A stretch of 5,578 bases of DNA from Fidelibacterota bacterium (GTDB taxonomy: Bacteria; Marinisomatota; Marinisomatia; SCGC-AAA003-L08; TMED6), in contig JAAZYZ010000063.1 of the NCBI GenBank assembly GCA_014239355.1, forward strand, positions 1-5,578, read 5' to 3'. Made by a program: the position numbers and the translations under genes. Under the pieces are notes generated by a model. That model worked only from the letters and a program-made list of their open reading frames with translations, searched no databases and was not told the DNA's origin. The first letter of the stretch is position 1. Every line of letters begins with the position of its first letter. Below, piece after piece: positions 1 through 5,578 of the stretch.

Positions 1-34
1 AATTGTAATATCTCCTAAATTAGAAAAATAAGGA
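1..34 (-). repeat. 34-base exact direct repeat, copy at the window edge (partner at 628-661)
   Basis: Bases 1-34 are identical to 628-661. The copies encode the same start of domains 5 and 3 (PYFSNLGDITI). Identity at synonymous positions as well as in protein points to recent duplication or gene conversion between domains. The repeat may continue to the left of the window. Confidence 0.9.
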
Positions 35-1326
35 TTGTCATTGATAGGATTAATAACAATATCACAATCAAAAAATTCACTTTGAGCATCTTCTGTATCA
101 GTAATGTAAACAGGAACAGTGATTACACCTTCATTTTCAGAATTATAATCTTCATCAATTAAAATTCCTAAATCACCATCTGTAGTATAATGGTCATTAA
201 TATTATCATGATCTATAAATAAAGTTAATAAAGATGAATCATCTTCGGGGTCTGTAACATCAAATAGGCCAATATCTAGTATTAACTTATTACTATCATT
301 ACAACTTTCTTCCCCACAATCTTCATCATATGCAATAAAGGATTGATCATTAATAACAGGCAAATCATTAACTGAATTAATAGTTAACAAATATGTGCCA
401 ACGTCTGATTGATCAAATTCATTATCAATTATTTGTACGCCAAATGAAGTAATACCAAAAGCATTAAGTACTGGAACTATAGTAAACGCACCTTCAGGAG
501 TTAATGTATAACTCTCAATTAAATCTGGATTATCAAAATTTACAGTAAAAAAAATACTTTGATTCTCATTATCTGCACCAGAAGAAATATCAAAGGCCCA
601 ATTATCATTATAGGTCTGGTCTTCATCAATTGTAATATCTCCTAAATTAGAAAAATAAGGAATATCATTTATTGATTCTACATTTAAAATAAATTCTGTA
701 GAAGCTGTTAGTTCTCCATCATCAATTATTAACTGAATGTTAATTTCTCCAAAGAAATCTGCTACTGGCTCAACATAAAGAATATAAGATGCAACATACA
801 ATTGCTCAACTTGACCAGAATTTAAGACTGGTCCTAAAAGTATAATTTCATCTTCATCTGGATCATTTATAAAAGTTTCTAAATCAAAACTAAATATACC
901 GTCTGTACAACCTTCTAAACAATCTTCACTAATAGACTGTAATGGGATATCTATCCAACTGGGTGCATCATTTACTGATTCAACACTAAGTATAAATTCC
1001 GTAGAGGCTGTTAGTTCTCCATCATCTGCAGTAATTTCAAGCACAATGTTACCAAAAAAATCTTGAGCAGGTTGGATATTTAAAATGAAAGAATTAATAT
1101 ATAGTTGTTCAATCTCACCAGAAATTAAAATAGGGTCTAAAATAGAGAGATCATCCCCATCTGGATCATCTACAAAAGGCTCCAAATCAAAGGTAAACAA
1201 ATCATCAGTACAACCTTCTAAACAATCCTCATTAATAGATTGAATTGGAATATCTAACCAATTTGGTGCATCGTTAGAAATTATAATTGACAAAGTCAAT
1301 AATAACGGAAGTAGAGTCATTTTCAT
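1..1326 (-). CDS. Secreted cadherin-like tandem-repeat protein, 5' part (C-terminus beyond window)
   Basis: The reading frame is open from the ATG at 1326 to the window edge (442 residues, no stop), so the C-terminus is missing. Residues 1-18 look like a signal peptide: Lys2, then a Leu/Ile-rich core. Four cadherin-like (Ig-fold) domains follow at about residues 19-119, 120-220, 221-320 and 321-429, with a fifth starting at 430. Each ends in the family's typical linker (VNDAP, INDIP, VNDLP, INDNP). Acidic DPDGDD, DPDEDE and DPEDD stretches resemble calcium-binding loops. Domains 1 and 2 are about 63% identical (64 of 101 residues by my alignment) and share EDCLEGCTD; domain 4 has EDCGEESC. 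Such proteins usually act outside the cell or on its surface in adhesion or as spacers; this role is inferred. An in-frame TAA at 1339-1341 means the start cannot lie further upstream; a second ATG at 1320 is the alternative. No Shine-Dalgarno is visible. Any sorting signal or enzymatic domain would lie outside the window. Confidence 0.85.
   Translation of the reverse strand, partial: MKMTLLPLLLTLSIIISNDAPNWLDIPIQSINEDCLEGCTDDLFTFDLEPFVDDPDGDDLSILDPILISGEIEQLYINSFILNIQPAQDFFGNIVLEITADDGELTASTEFILSVESVNDAPSWIDIPLQSISEDCLEGCTDGIFSFDLETFINDPDEDEIILLGPVLNSGQVEQLYVASYILYVEPVADFFGEINIQLIIDDGELTASTEFILNVESINDIPYFSNLGDITIDEDQTYNDNWAFDISSGADNENQSIFFTVNFDNPDLIESYTLTPEGAFTIVPVLNAFGITSFGVQIIDNEFDQSDVGTYLLTINSVNDLPVINDQSFIAYDEDCGEESCNDSNKLILDIGLFDVTDPEDDSSLLTLFIDHDNINDHYTTDGDLGILIDEDYNSENEGVITVPVYITDTEDAQSEFFDCDIVINPINDNPYFSNLGDITI
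628..661 (-). repeat. 34-base exact direct repeat, internal copy (partner at 1-34)
   Basis: This is the second copy of the block at the left edge and encodes the start of cadherin-like domain 3. Identity ends at base 661, where the upstream linkers differ (INDI here, INDN at the edge copy). Confidence 0.9.
704..723 (-). repeat. 20-base exact repeat, copy in domain 2 (partner at 1007-1026)
   Basis: Identical to 1007-1026 at an offset of exactly 303 bases. It encodes the DDGELTAS stretch shared by domains 1 and 2. Confidence 0.85.
905..924 (-). repeat. 20-base exact repeat encoding the paired-cysteine motif, domain 2 copy
   Basis: Identical to 1208-1227, again 303 bases apart. The block covers the codons of DCLEGCT, so the two-cysteine motif is conserved in DNA as well as in protein. 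Confidence 0.85.
1007..1026 (-). repeat. 20-base exact repeat, copy in domain 1 (partner at 704-723)
   Basis: Identical to 704-723, one 303-base domain unit away. It encodes DDGELTAS at the end of cadherin-like domain 1. Confidence 0.85.
1208..1227 (-). repeat. 20-base exact repeat encoding the paired-cysteine motif, domain 1 copy
   Basis: Identical to 905-924. It encodes DCLEGCT (Cys35 and Cys39) of cadherin-like domain 1. Confidence 0.85.
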
Positions 1327-1351
1327 ATTATTATAATATTAATGAATTAAC

Positions 1352-1357
1352 ATTATA
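1352..1357 (-). promoter_or_regulatory. Possible -10 box for the repeat-protein gene
   Basis: The minus strand reads TATAAT here, 25 bases before the ATG at 1326, a plausible distance for a short leader. The only -35 candidate at 16-base spacing is TTAGTA (3 of 6 matches), so the call rests on the -10 alone. In such AT-rich DNA a TATAAT can arise by chance. Confidence 0.25.
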
Positions 1358-1388
1358 AAAATACGAAATAAAGTACTAAGTAAAAAGT

Positions 1389-1823
1389 TTATTGATGTAG
1401 TCTAGCTGAAAGGCTCTGAATAGTAGTTATAAATTTATTCACTTCAGAACGCATAGTAAACATCTCTTCAAGAGAATGATAAATATCAGAAGGATAATCT
1501 AAAGGATCAAAATCCATTAGGAAGCTTGATTCTAATTTTAACTGAAAATCACTGATAATTTCTAATCGGTTAACTTTAGATCTTAATAAATTTATAGAAA
1601 ATTTAATACGACCATTAGTAGTAATATAAAATAAAGGTAAGAATCCATAATCATGAGATTTGCATTTAAAGGTCATAGTGCCATATTGTTCTCCACTACC
1701 CCAAACAATTTGGTCCGCGTTATCTTCAGCAAATTTAATTAAGTCCATAGTAATCATAGAAACATGTGACATACAGTCACTTTTTGTTTTTCTGATAAAC
1801 TTTTTTTTATCCCATTTACTCAT
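1389..1823 (-). CDS. Hypothetical protein, 144 residues, function not recognised
   Basis: I do not recognise this protein with certainty. It begins MSKWDKKKFIRKTKSD and has no signal peptide or clear membrane segment, so it is probably cytoplasmic. A basic N-terminus (about residues 3-15) is followed by a helix-like LIKFAEDNADQ, then a likely beta-rich core (IVWGSGEQYGTMTFKCK ... LFYITTNGRIKFSINLL) and a helical C-terminus. The layout 'WGxGxxYGxxxF ... TNGxIxF' reminds me of small uncharacterised domains found alone or attached to nuclease-like proteins, but this is recollection without a search. The frame stays open to an ATG at 1931 inside the transketolase gene, but I start at 1823: GGAGGAG lies 9 bases upstream, and the extra 36 residues are merely Lys/Ile/Phe-rich AT-driven sequence. 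The gene starts 70 bases after the transketolase stop on the same strand, so cotranscription is possible. It contains an A8 run at codons 6-8. Confidence 0.75.
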   Translation of the reverse strand: MSKWDKKKFIRKTKSDCMSHVSMITMDLIKFAEDNADQIVWGSGEQYGTMTFKCKSHDYGFLPLFYITTNGRIKFSINLLRSKVNRLEIISDFQLKLESSFLMDFDPLDYPSDIYHSLEEMFTMRSEVNKFITTIQSLSARLHQ

Positions 1824-1832
1824 AAAATACAT

Positions 1833-1839
1833 CTCCTCC
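1833..1839 (-). promoter_or_regulatory. Shine-Dalgarno site GGAGGAG deciding the start at 1823
   Basis: The minus strand reads GGAGGAG with 9 bases to the ATG at 1823. Another in-frame ATG (1832) directly abuts the motif and is too close to be used. None of the other three genes in the window has such a site. Confidence 0.7.
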
Positions 1840-1893
1840 AAAAAATGTAGGGCCTTAAATTTAATAATTTTTTTTATAAATTTAAAGAAGTAT

Positions 1894-3864
1894 TTATCTT
1901 GTATGTAAATGTTTTTGTATAGAGTTAGCAATTTTAGATGGAGTTAAGCCTAAAGCTTCAGCAACTTCTTTACCGGGAGCAGACTCTCCAAATCTATCAA
2001 TTCCAAAATTTAAACCATTAGTTCCTGTGTATTTTTGCCAACCAGTAGTTACTCCTGCTTCTATAGAAATTTTTAATACGGAAGATGAACCTATTACACT
2101 TTTTTTGTATTTTTCAGATTGTTCTTCAAATAATTCCCAACAAGCTAAATTAATAACTCTAATTTGATATTGAGATAACATTTCTCTAACCTCTAAAGCA
2201 ACCCAAACTTCAGAACCAGAACAAAATATTGTAATATCTGCATCTTTTTCAGATTCTTGAATAACATACCCACCTTTATATATACTTTCAGCACTTGGGT
2301 GAATAGAACGATCAAAAACTGGGAGTTTTTGTCTAGTTAATAGAACTAAAGAAGGCCTATCTTTTTGTTCAAATGCTATTTTTGAAGCAATCACTGCCTC
2401 ATTTGCATCCGCTGGACGTAAAACTAATAAATTTGGAATTAATCTACATGACATAATATGTTCAATAGGTTGATGGGTAGGACCATCCTCTCCAACATAT
2501 ATTGAATCATGGGTATATTCTGAAATAACAGGAAGATCCTGTAGCGCCCTTAATCTAATTGCAGGCCTTTCATAATCAGAAAATACAAAAAAAGTAGCTC
2601 CAAATACTTTTAAACCACCATGTTGAGCAATACCATTATTAATTGCGCCCATTGGAAATTCTCTTACGCCATAAGCAAAATTTCTTCCTGCATAATTATC
2701 TTTATTAAAATCTGAAACCATTTTTGCAAATCCTGCTGTTACATTTGAAGGTTCTAAATCAGCTGAACCTCCTACTAAGGTAGTTTTCAATGGCGCTAAA
2801 TTTTCAATTACTAAGCCCCATACTTTTCTAGTTGCGACATCTTGATTTGATTCAAATATTGGCCATTTAATATCTGGCATTTCATCATTAATAGCCATCT
2901 CCCAATTGTTTTTGAAAGATGAGTCTTCCATCCTCTTTTTTAAATTAAAATCCCATGCTTTTACTTCTTCTCTAGAATAATTATATGAACTTCTAAAATC
3001 ATTTAAAACATCATCTGATAATTGAAAGAATTCATCTGGGTTTAAACCTAATTTCTGTTTCGTTTCACTAATTTCATATGGAGGAAGTGGAGCACCATGC
3101 GTATTATGATCTCCTTCCATAGTTGCACACCCTTGAGCCATTATGGTATTACCTATTATGACCGTTGGTTTTTCATATTCCATTTGAGCTTGTCTTATAG
3201 CAGATCTTATTTCATCCCTATTATGCCCATCTACATTTATAACTTGCCAACCATGACTTTCATACATTTTTGCATAATCAGTTGAATCTGATCGACTTAC
3301 TTTACCAGATATTTGAGCATTATTTGCATCATAATAAGCAATTAATTTTCCTAATCCCCAATGACCTGCTAAAGCAATTGCTCCTTGAGCCACTGGCTCT
3401 TGTATATCTCCATCACCATGTAATACATAAGTATAATGGTTGACTGTATCTTCACCAAACATTTTACGTAAAATACATTCAGAAACTGCCATACCAACAG
3501 CATTTCCAACACCTTGACCAAGAGGTCCAGTTGTTGCTTCAACTCCTGGAGTAATGCCTCTTTCTGGATGGCCTGGAGTTTTAGAACCAAGTGTTCTAAA
3601 TTGTTTTAAATCTTCAACATCTAACCAACCAATATATGTTAATAAGGTATATAATAATGCAGATTCATGACCTACTGATAATACAAATCTATCTCTATCA
3701 AACCAATTAGGATTATCTGGGTCAAATTTTAAAAAATCTTTGAATAATACATATGAAAAATCTAATGAAGATAGAGGACCGCCTGTATGACCAGAATCAG
3801 CATTTCTGACTGTGTCCATAATTAAAGCTTTAGCAGTATTAATCGACTTTTGTTCTAAATCCAT
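1894..3864 (-). CDS. tkt: Transketolase, complete
   Basis: This cytosolic thiamine-diphosphate enzyme moves two-carbon ketol units between sugar phosphates in the non-oxidative pentose phosphate pathway. The 656 residues match the usual length (E. coli TktA is about 663). Visible domains are the N-terminal TPP-binding domain (about 1-330), the pyrimidine-binding domain (about 343-512) and the C-terminal domain (about 530-650). Key residues appear intact: His26 (SGHTGG), His66 (GHES), His99 (PGHPE), GPLGQG at 113-118, the cofactor motif GDG 150-152 through Asn182, and His256 (THGAP). In the second domain are Asp369 (GGSADL), Glu402 (VREFPM), His452 (THDS), GEDGPTHQP at 458-466 and Arg511. I matched these to the E. 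coli enzyme from memory. The start at 3864 leaves a normal N-terminus before His26; no Shine-Dalgarno precedes it. It is divergent from the CstA-family gene and upstream of the small gene ending at 1389. Confidence 0.97.
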   Translation of the reverse strand: MDLEQKSINTAKALIMDTVRNADSGHTGGPLSSLDFSYVLFKDFLKFDPDNPNWFDRDRFVLSVGHESALLYTLLTYIGWLDVEDLKQFRTLGSKTPGHPERGITPGVEATTGPLGQGVGNAVGMAVSECILRKMFGEDTVNHYTYVLHGDGDIQEPVAQGAIALAGHWGLGKLIAYYDANNAQISGKVSRSDSTDYAKMYESHGWQVINVDGHNRDEIRSAIRQAQMEYEKPTVIIGNTIMAQGCATMEGDHNTHGAPLPPYEISETKQKLGLNPDEFFQLSDDVLNDFRSSYNYSREEVKAWDFNLKKRMEDSSFKNNWEMAINDEMPDIKWPIFESNQDVATRKVWGLVIENLAPLKTTLVGGSADLEPSNVTAGFAKMVSDFNKDNYAGRNFAYGVREFPMGAINNGIAQHGGLKVFGATFFVFSDYERPAIRLRALQDLPVISEYTHDSIYVGEDGPTHQPIEHIMSCRLIPNLLVLRPADANEAVIASKIAFEQKDRPSLVLLTRQKLPVFDRSIHPSAESIYKGGYVIQESEKDADITIFCSGSEVWVALEVREMLSQYQIRVINLACWELFEEQSEKYKKSVIGSSSVLKISIEAGVTTGWQKYTGTNGLNFGIDRFGESAPGKEVAEALGLTPSKIANSIQKHLHTR

Positions 3865-3888
3865 AAGAATATTAAAAATTAAAGTAAT

Positions 3889-3917
3889 TTGGGATAATTA
3901 AATATATAGATTATAAT
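3889..3917 (+). promoter_or_regulatory. Predicted sigma70-like promoter for the CstA-family gene
   Basis: TTGGGA (3889-3894, 4 of 6 matches to the -35 consensus) and TATAAT (3912-3917, perfect -10) are separated by exactly 17 bases. Transcription would start near 3924, giving a leader of about 66 bases before the ATG at 3990. The -10 lies in the palindrome ATTATAAT (3910-3917), so the opposite strand also reads TATAAT, about 45 bases before the transketolase start, but I see no good -35 on that side. If the organism belongs to the Bacteroidota, whose primary sigma factor prefers TTTG and TAnnTTTG boxes, this match would count for less. Confidence 0.45.
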
Positions 3918-3989
3918 TTAAATTATTTAATAAAAATTTTTAAATTCACATAAATATTTTGAATACTAAATAAAAAAAATAGAAAAAAT

Positions 3990-5578
3990 ATGAATTCAGC
4001 ATTATTAACAGGACTTAGCTTATTACTTTTTTATTTTGGTTATAGATTTTATAGTAAATATTTATCGAATAAAATTTATGATTTAAATAATGAACAGATA
4101 ACTCCAGCTCACGAATTTGAAGATGGAATAGATTATCTTCCAACTAATAAACACATATTATTCGGTCATCATTTTACATCCATAGCTGGAGCAGCTCCAA
4201 TTATTGGTCCTTGTATAGCTGTCTATTGGGGCTGGTTACCTGCCATCTTATGGGTAGTTTTTGGAACTATTTTTATGGGTGCTGTACATGACTTTGGTGC
4301 TCTTGTAATTAGTTTAAAAGAAAAAGGTAAATCTGTAGCTGATATATCATCACAGACCATTAATAATCGTATAAGAATCATGTTCTTAATATTTATTATG
4401 TGCTTAACATGGTTAGTACTTGCAGTTTTTGCAAATGCAATTGGTGGGTTATTTACAAAATATTCAACAGCCGTTCTACCTGTTAATATTGAAATTTTAA
4501 TTGCTATGATAATAGGTTATTTTATTTATAAAAAGAAAATAAATGCTTTTATTCCATCAATTATTGCGCTAATAATACTTTATATTTTTGTTTGGATAGG
4601 ATCAAACAATCCCATCAATCTTCAAAATTTAGGAGTACCTGAAGATAGTGTTAAGCATACATGGATAATTTTACTTTTCATATACTCAGCTATTGCTAGT
4701 TTAATTCCTGTATGGATTTTATTACAACCTAGGGATTATATCAATAGCCATCAATTAATCGTAGGGCTAAGCTTAATATTTCTATCAATTTTTATTATAC
4801 AACCAGATATTATTGCTCCTGCTATAGCCAATACAAATAATGGCCCTCCAATGATACCATTTTTATTTGTAACAATTGCATGTGGAGCAATAAGTGGCTT
4901 TCATGGGCTTGTATCATCTGGCACAACATCAAAACAAATAAATAAAATGGAAGATGCTAGAATGATTGGATATGGTGCTACTCTTGGAGAAGGATCTTTA
5001 GCACTTGCTGCAACAATTTCAGCTGTTGCAGGAGTATCGTTTATAACTTCAAAGGCTGATTTTTGTCTTCCATGGGCTTGTGATTTTACCAATGCTAAAG
5101 CTAGTGCTCTATCAGTTTTTATTGGGGGTAGTAGTGGTTTATTACAACAAATTGGTTTATCAGAATCTTTGGCAACTACCTTAATTGTAGTTCTTGTGGT
5201 TTCCTTTGCTGCTACTACACTTGATTCAGCAACTAGAATACAAAGATATATTATAACTGAGTTTGGAAGCGCAACAAAATTAACCCTATTTGAAAATAAA
5301 TTTATTGCAACATTAATTTCAATTATTCCTGCATATTTTATTGCAACTAATAATGAATTACGTAATGAGCTATGGCAAACTTTTGGAGCCAGTAATCAAA
5401 TGCTTGCAGCATTAACCTTAATGATCTTATCAATATATTTCTGGAAGAAAGGTAAGAATATTATTCCTCTTTTAATTCCAATGATAATTATTATGGCCAT
5501 TACTGTGAGTGCTTTAATTATAAAATTTAATCAATCAGCTACATTACTTCTAAAATCAATAAATGGAATATTGATTAT
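3990..5578 (+). CDS. CstA-family carbon starvation transporter, N-terminal part (C-terminus beyond window)
   Basis: Inner-membrane transporter of the CstA family, whose studied members import peptides or pyruvate; the substrate here cannot be read from sequence. The frame is open from the ATG at 3990 to the window end (529 residues). An in-frame TGA at 3960-3962 with no ATG between supports the start. About a dozen or more hydrophobic segments are visible. Family motifs in order: FGHHFTSIAGAAPIIGP (from 58), a GAVHDF stretch near 110, QPRDY (246-250), ACGAISGFHGLVSSGT (297-312), TTLDSATR (409-416) and LWQTFGASNQM (461-471). The LWQTFGASNQM block sits earlier than I would expect in the roughly 700-residue E. 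coli CstA, so this may be a shorter family version. No Shine-Dalgarno is present; the leader is A-rich. The gene is divergent from transketolase and has its own candidate promoter. Confidence 0.93.
   Translation, partial: MNSALLTGLSLLLFYFGYRFYSKYLSNKIYDLNNEQITPAHEFEDGIDYLPTNKHILFGHHFTSIAGAAPIIGPCIAVYWGWLPAILWVVFGTIFMGAVHDFGALVISLKEKGKSVADISSQTINNRIRIMFLIFIMCLTWLVLAVFANAIGGLFTKYSTAVLPVNIEILIAMIIGYFIYKKKINAFIPSIIALIILYIFVWIGSNNPINLQNLGVPEDSVKHTWIILLFIYSAIASLIPVWILLQPRDYINSHQLIVGLSLIFLSIFIIQPDIIAPAIANTNNGPPMIPFLFVTIACGAISGFHGLVSSGTTSKQINKMEDARMIGYGATLGEGSLALAATISAVAGVSFITSKADFCLPWACDFTNAKASALSVFIGGSSGLLQQIGLSESLATTLIVVLVVSFAATTLDSATRIQRYIITEFGSATKLTLFENKFIATLISIIPAYFIATNNELRNELWQTFGASNQMLAALTLMILSIYFWKKGKNIIPLLIPMIIIMAITVSALIIKFNQSATLLLKSINGILI

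Larger units (their letters stand above)
40..1272 (-). repeat. Array of four tandem cadherin-like domain repeats (101, 101, 100, 109 residues)
   Basis: Counting from one Asn-Asp linker to the next, the units cover 970-1272, 667-969, 367-666 and 40-366. Units 1 and 2 have exactly the same length (303 bases) and align without gaps. They share DFFG in the later part and DDGELTASTEFIL near the end. Unit 3 lacks the cysteine pair and starts with PYFSNLGDITIDED. Unit 5 starts with the same PYFSNLGDITI before the window ends. The array thus mixes at least two repeat subtypes, a cysteine type (1, 2 and, more diverged, 4) and a cysteine-free type (3 and probably 5). Confidence 0.8.

Noticed and set aside
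1855..1885. Inverted repeat (9-base arms at 1855-1863 and 1877-1885) after the transketolase stop, possible terminator
   Set aside because: The stem is made only of A-T pairs with a 13-base loop and is not followed directly by a T run on the transcribed side (GGCCCTAC comes first). It is too weak to call an intrinsic terminator in such AT-rich DNA.
1660..1908. Plus-strand open frame of 82 codons
   Set aside because: It lies opposite the small minus-strand gene, which has a strong ribosome binding site; the translation is low-complexity Ile/Leu/Phe-rich sequence with no recognisable motif.
1824..1931. N-terminal extension of the small gene overlapping the transketolase 3' end
   Set aside because: The extra 36 residues are Lys/Ile/Phe-rich with no motif, no ribosome binding site supports the ATG at 1931, and the GGAGGAG site favours 1823.
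3097..3285. Plus-strand open frame of 62 codons
   Set aside because: Entirely antisense to a conserved part of transketolase; no start signal or family motif.
3369..3590. Minus-strand open frame of 73 codons in another frame of transketolase
   Set aside because: It overlaps the conserved GPLGQG and GDG region in a shifted frame; transketolase is intact, so this is not a frameshift product.
4901..5092. Minus-strand open frame of 63 codons
   Set aside because: Antisense to the conserved SGTTSK and following segments of the CstA-family gene; no independent support.

Overview
The window is an AT-rich (by eye roughly 70% A+T) piece of a bacterial chromosome. It carries three genes on the minus strand and one on the plus strand, packed with short gaps. 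The A+T bias, the lack of Shine-Dalgarno sequences before three of the four genes and a large secreted protein of cadherin-like tandem repeats would fit a marine member of the Bacteroidota/FCB group (for example Ca. Marinimicrobia). That placement is inference; no rRNA or other strong marker is present.

Layout: (1) 1-1326, minus: the first 442 residues of an exported repeat protein with four complete cadherin-like domains of about 100 residues and the start of a fifth. It continues beyond the left edge. (2) 1389-1823, minus: a 144-residue protein I do not recognise, the only gene here with a strong ribosome binding site. (3) 1894-3864, minus: a complete transketolase (656 residues) with the expected catalytic and cofactor residues. 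(4) 3865-3989: a 125-base divergent intergenic region with a good sigma70-like promoter facing right. (5) 3990-5578, plus: the first 529 residues of a CstA-family membrane transporter, which continues beyond the right edge.

The metabolic parts are ordinary: transketolase serves the non-oxidative pentose phosphate pathway, and CstA-family proteins import peptides or pyruvate. Transketolase and the small gene are 70 bases apart on the same strand and may be cotranscribed. The repeat-protein gene follows 62 bases later and may have its own promoter. Nothing ties the four genes into one system. The most unusual material is the repeat protein: its domains share a paired-cysteine motif, near-identical DNA blocks recur at 303-base spacing, and its signal peptide runs straight into the first repeat. 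No stretch longer than 300 bases lacks a gene, and I saw no RNA genes, insertion sequences or CRISPR arrays.
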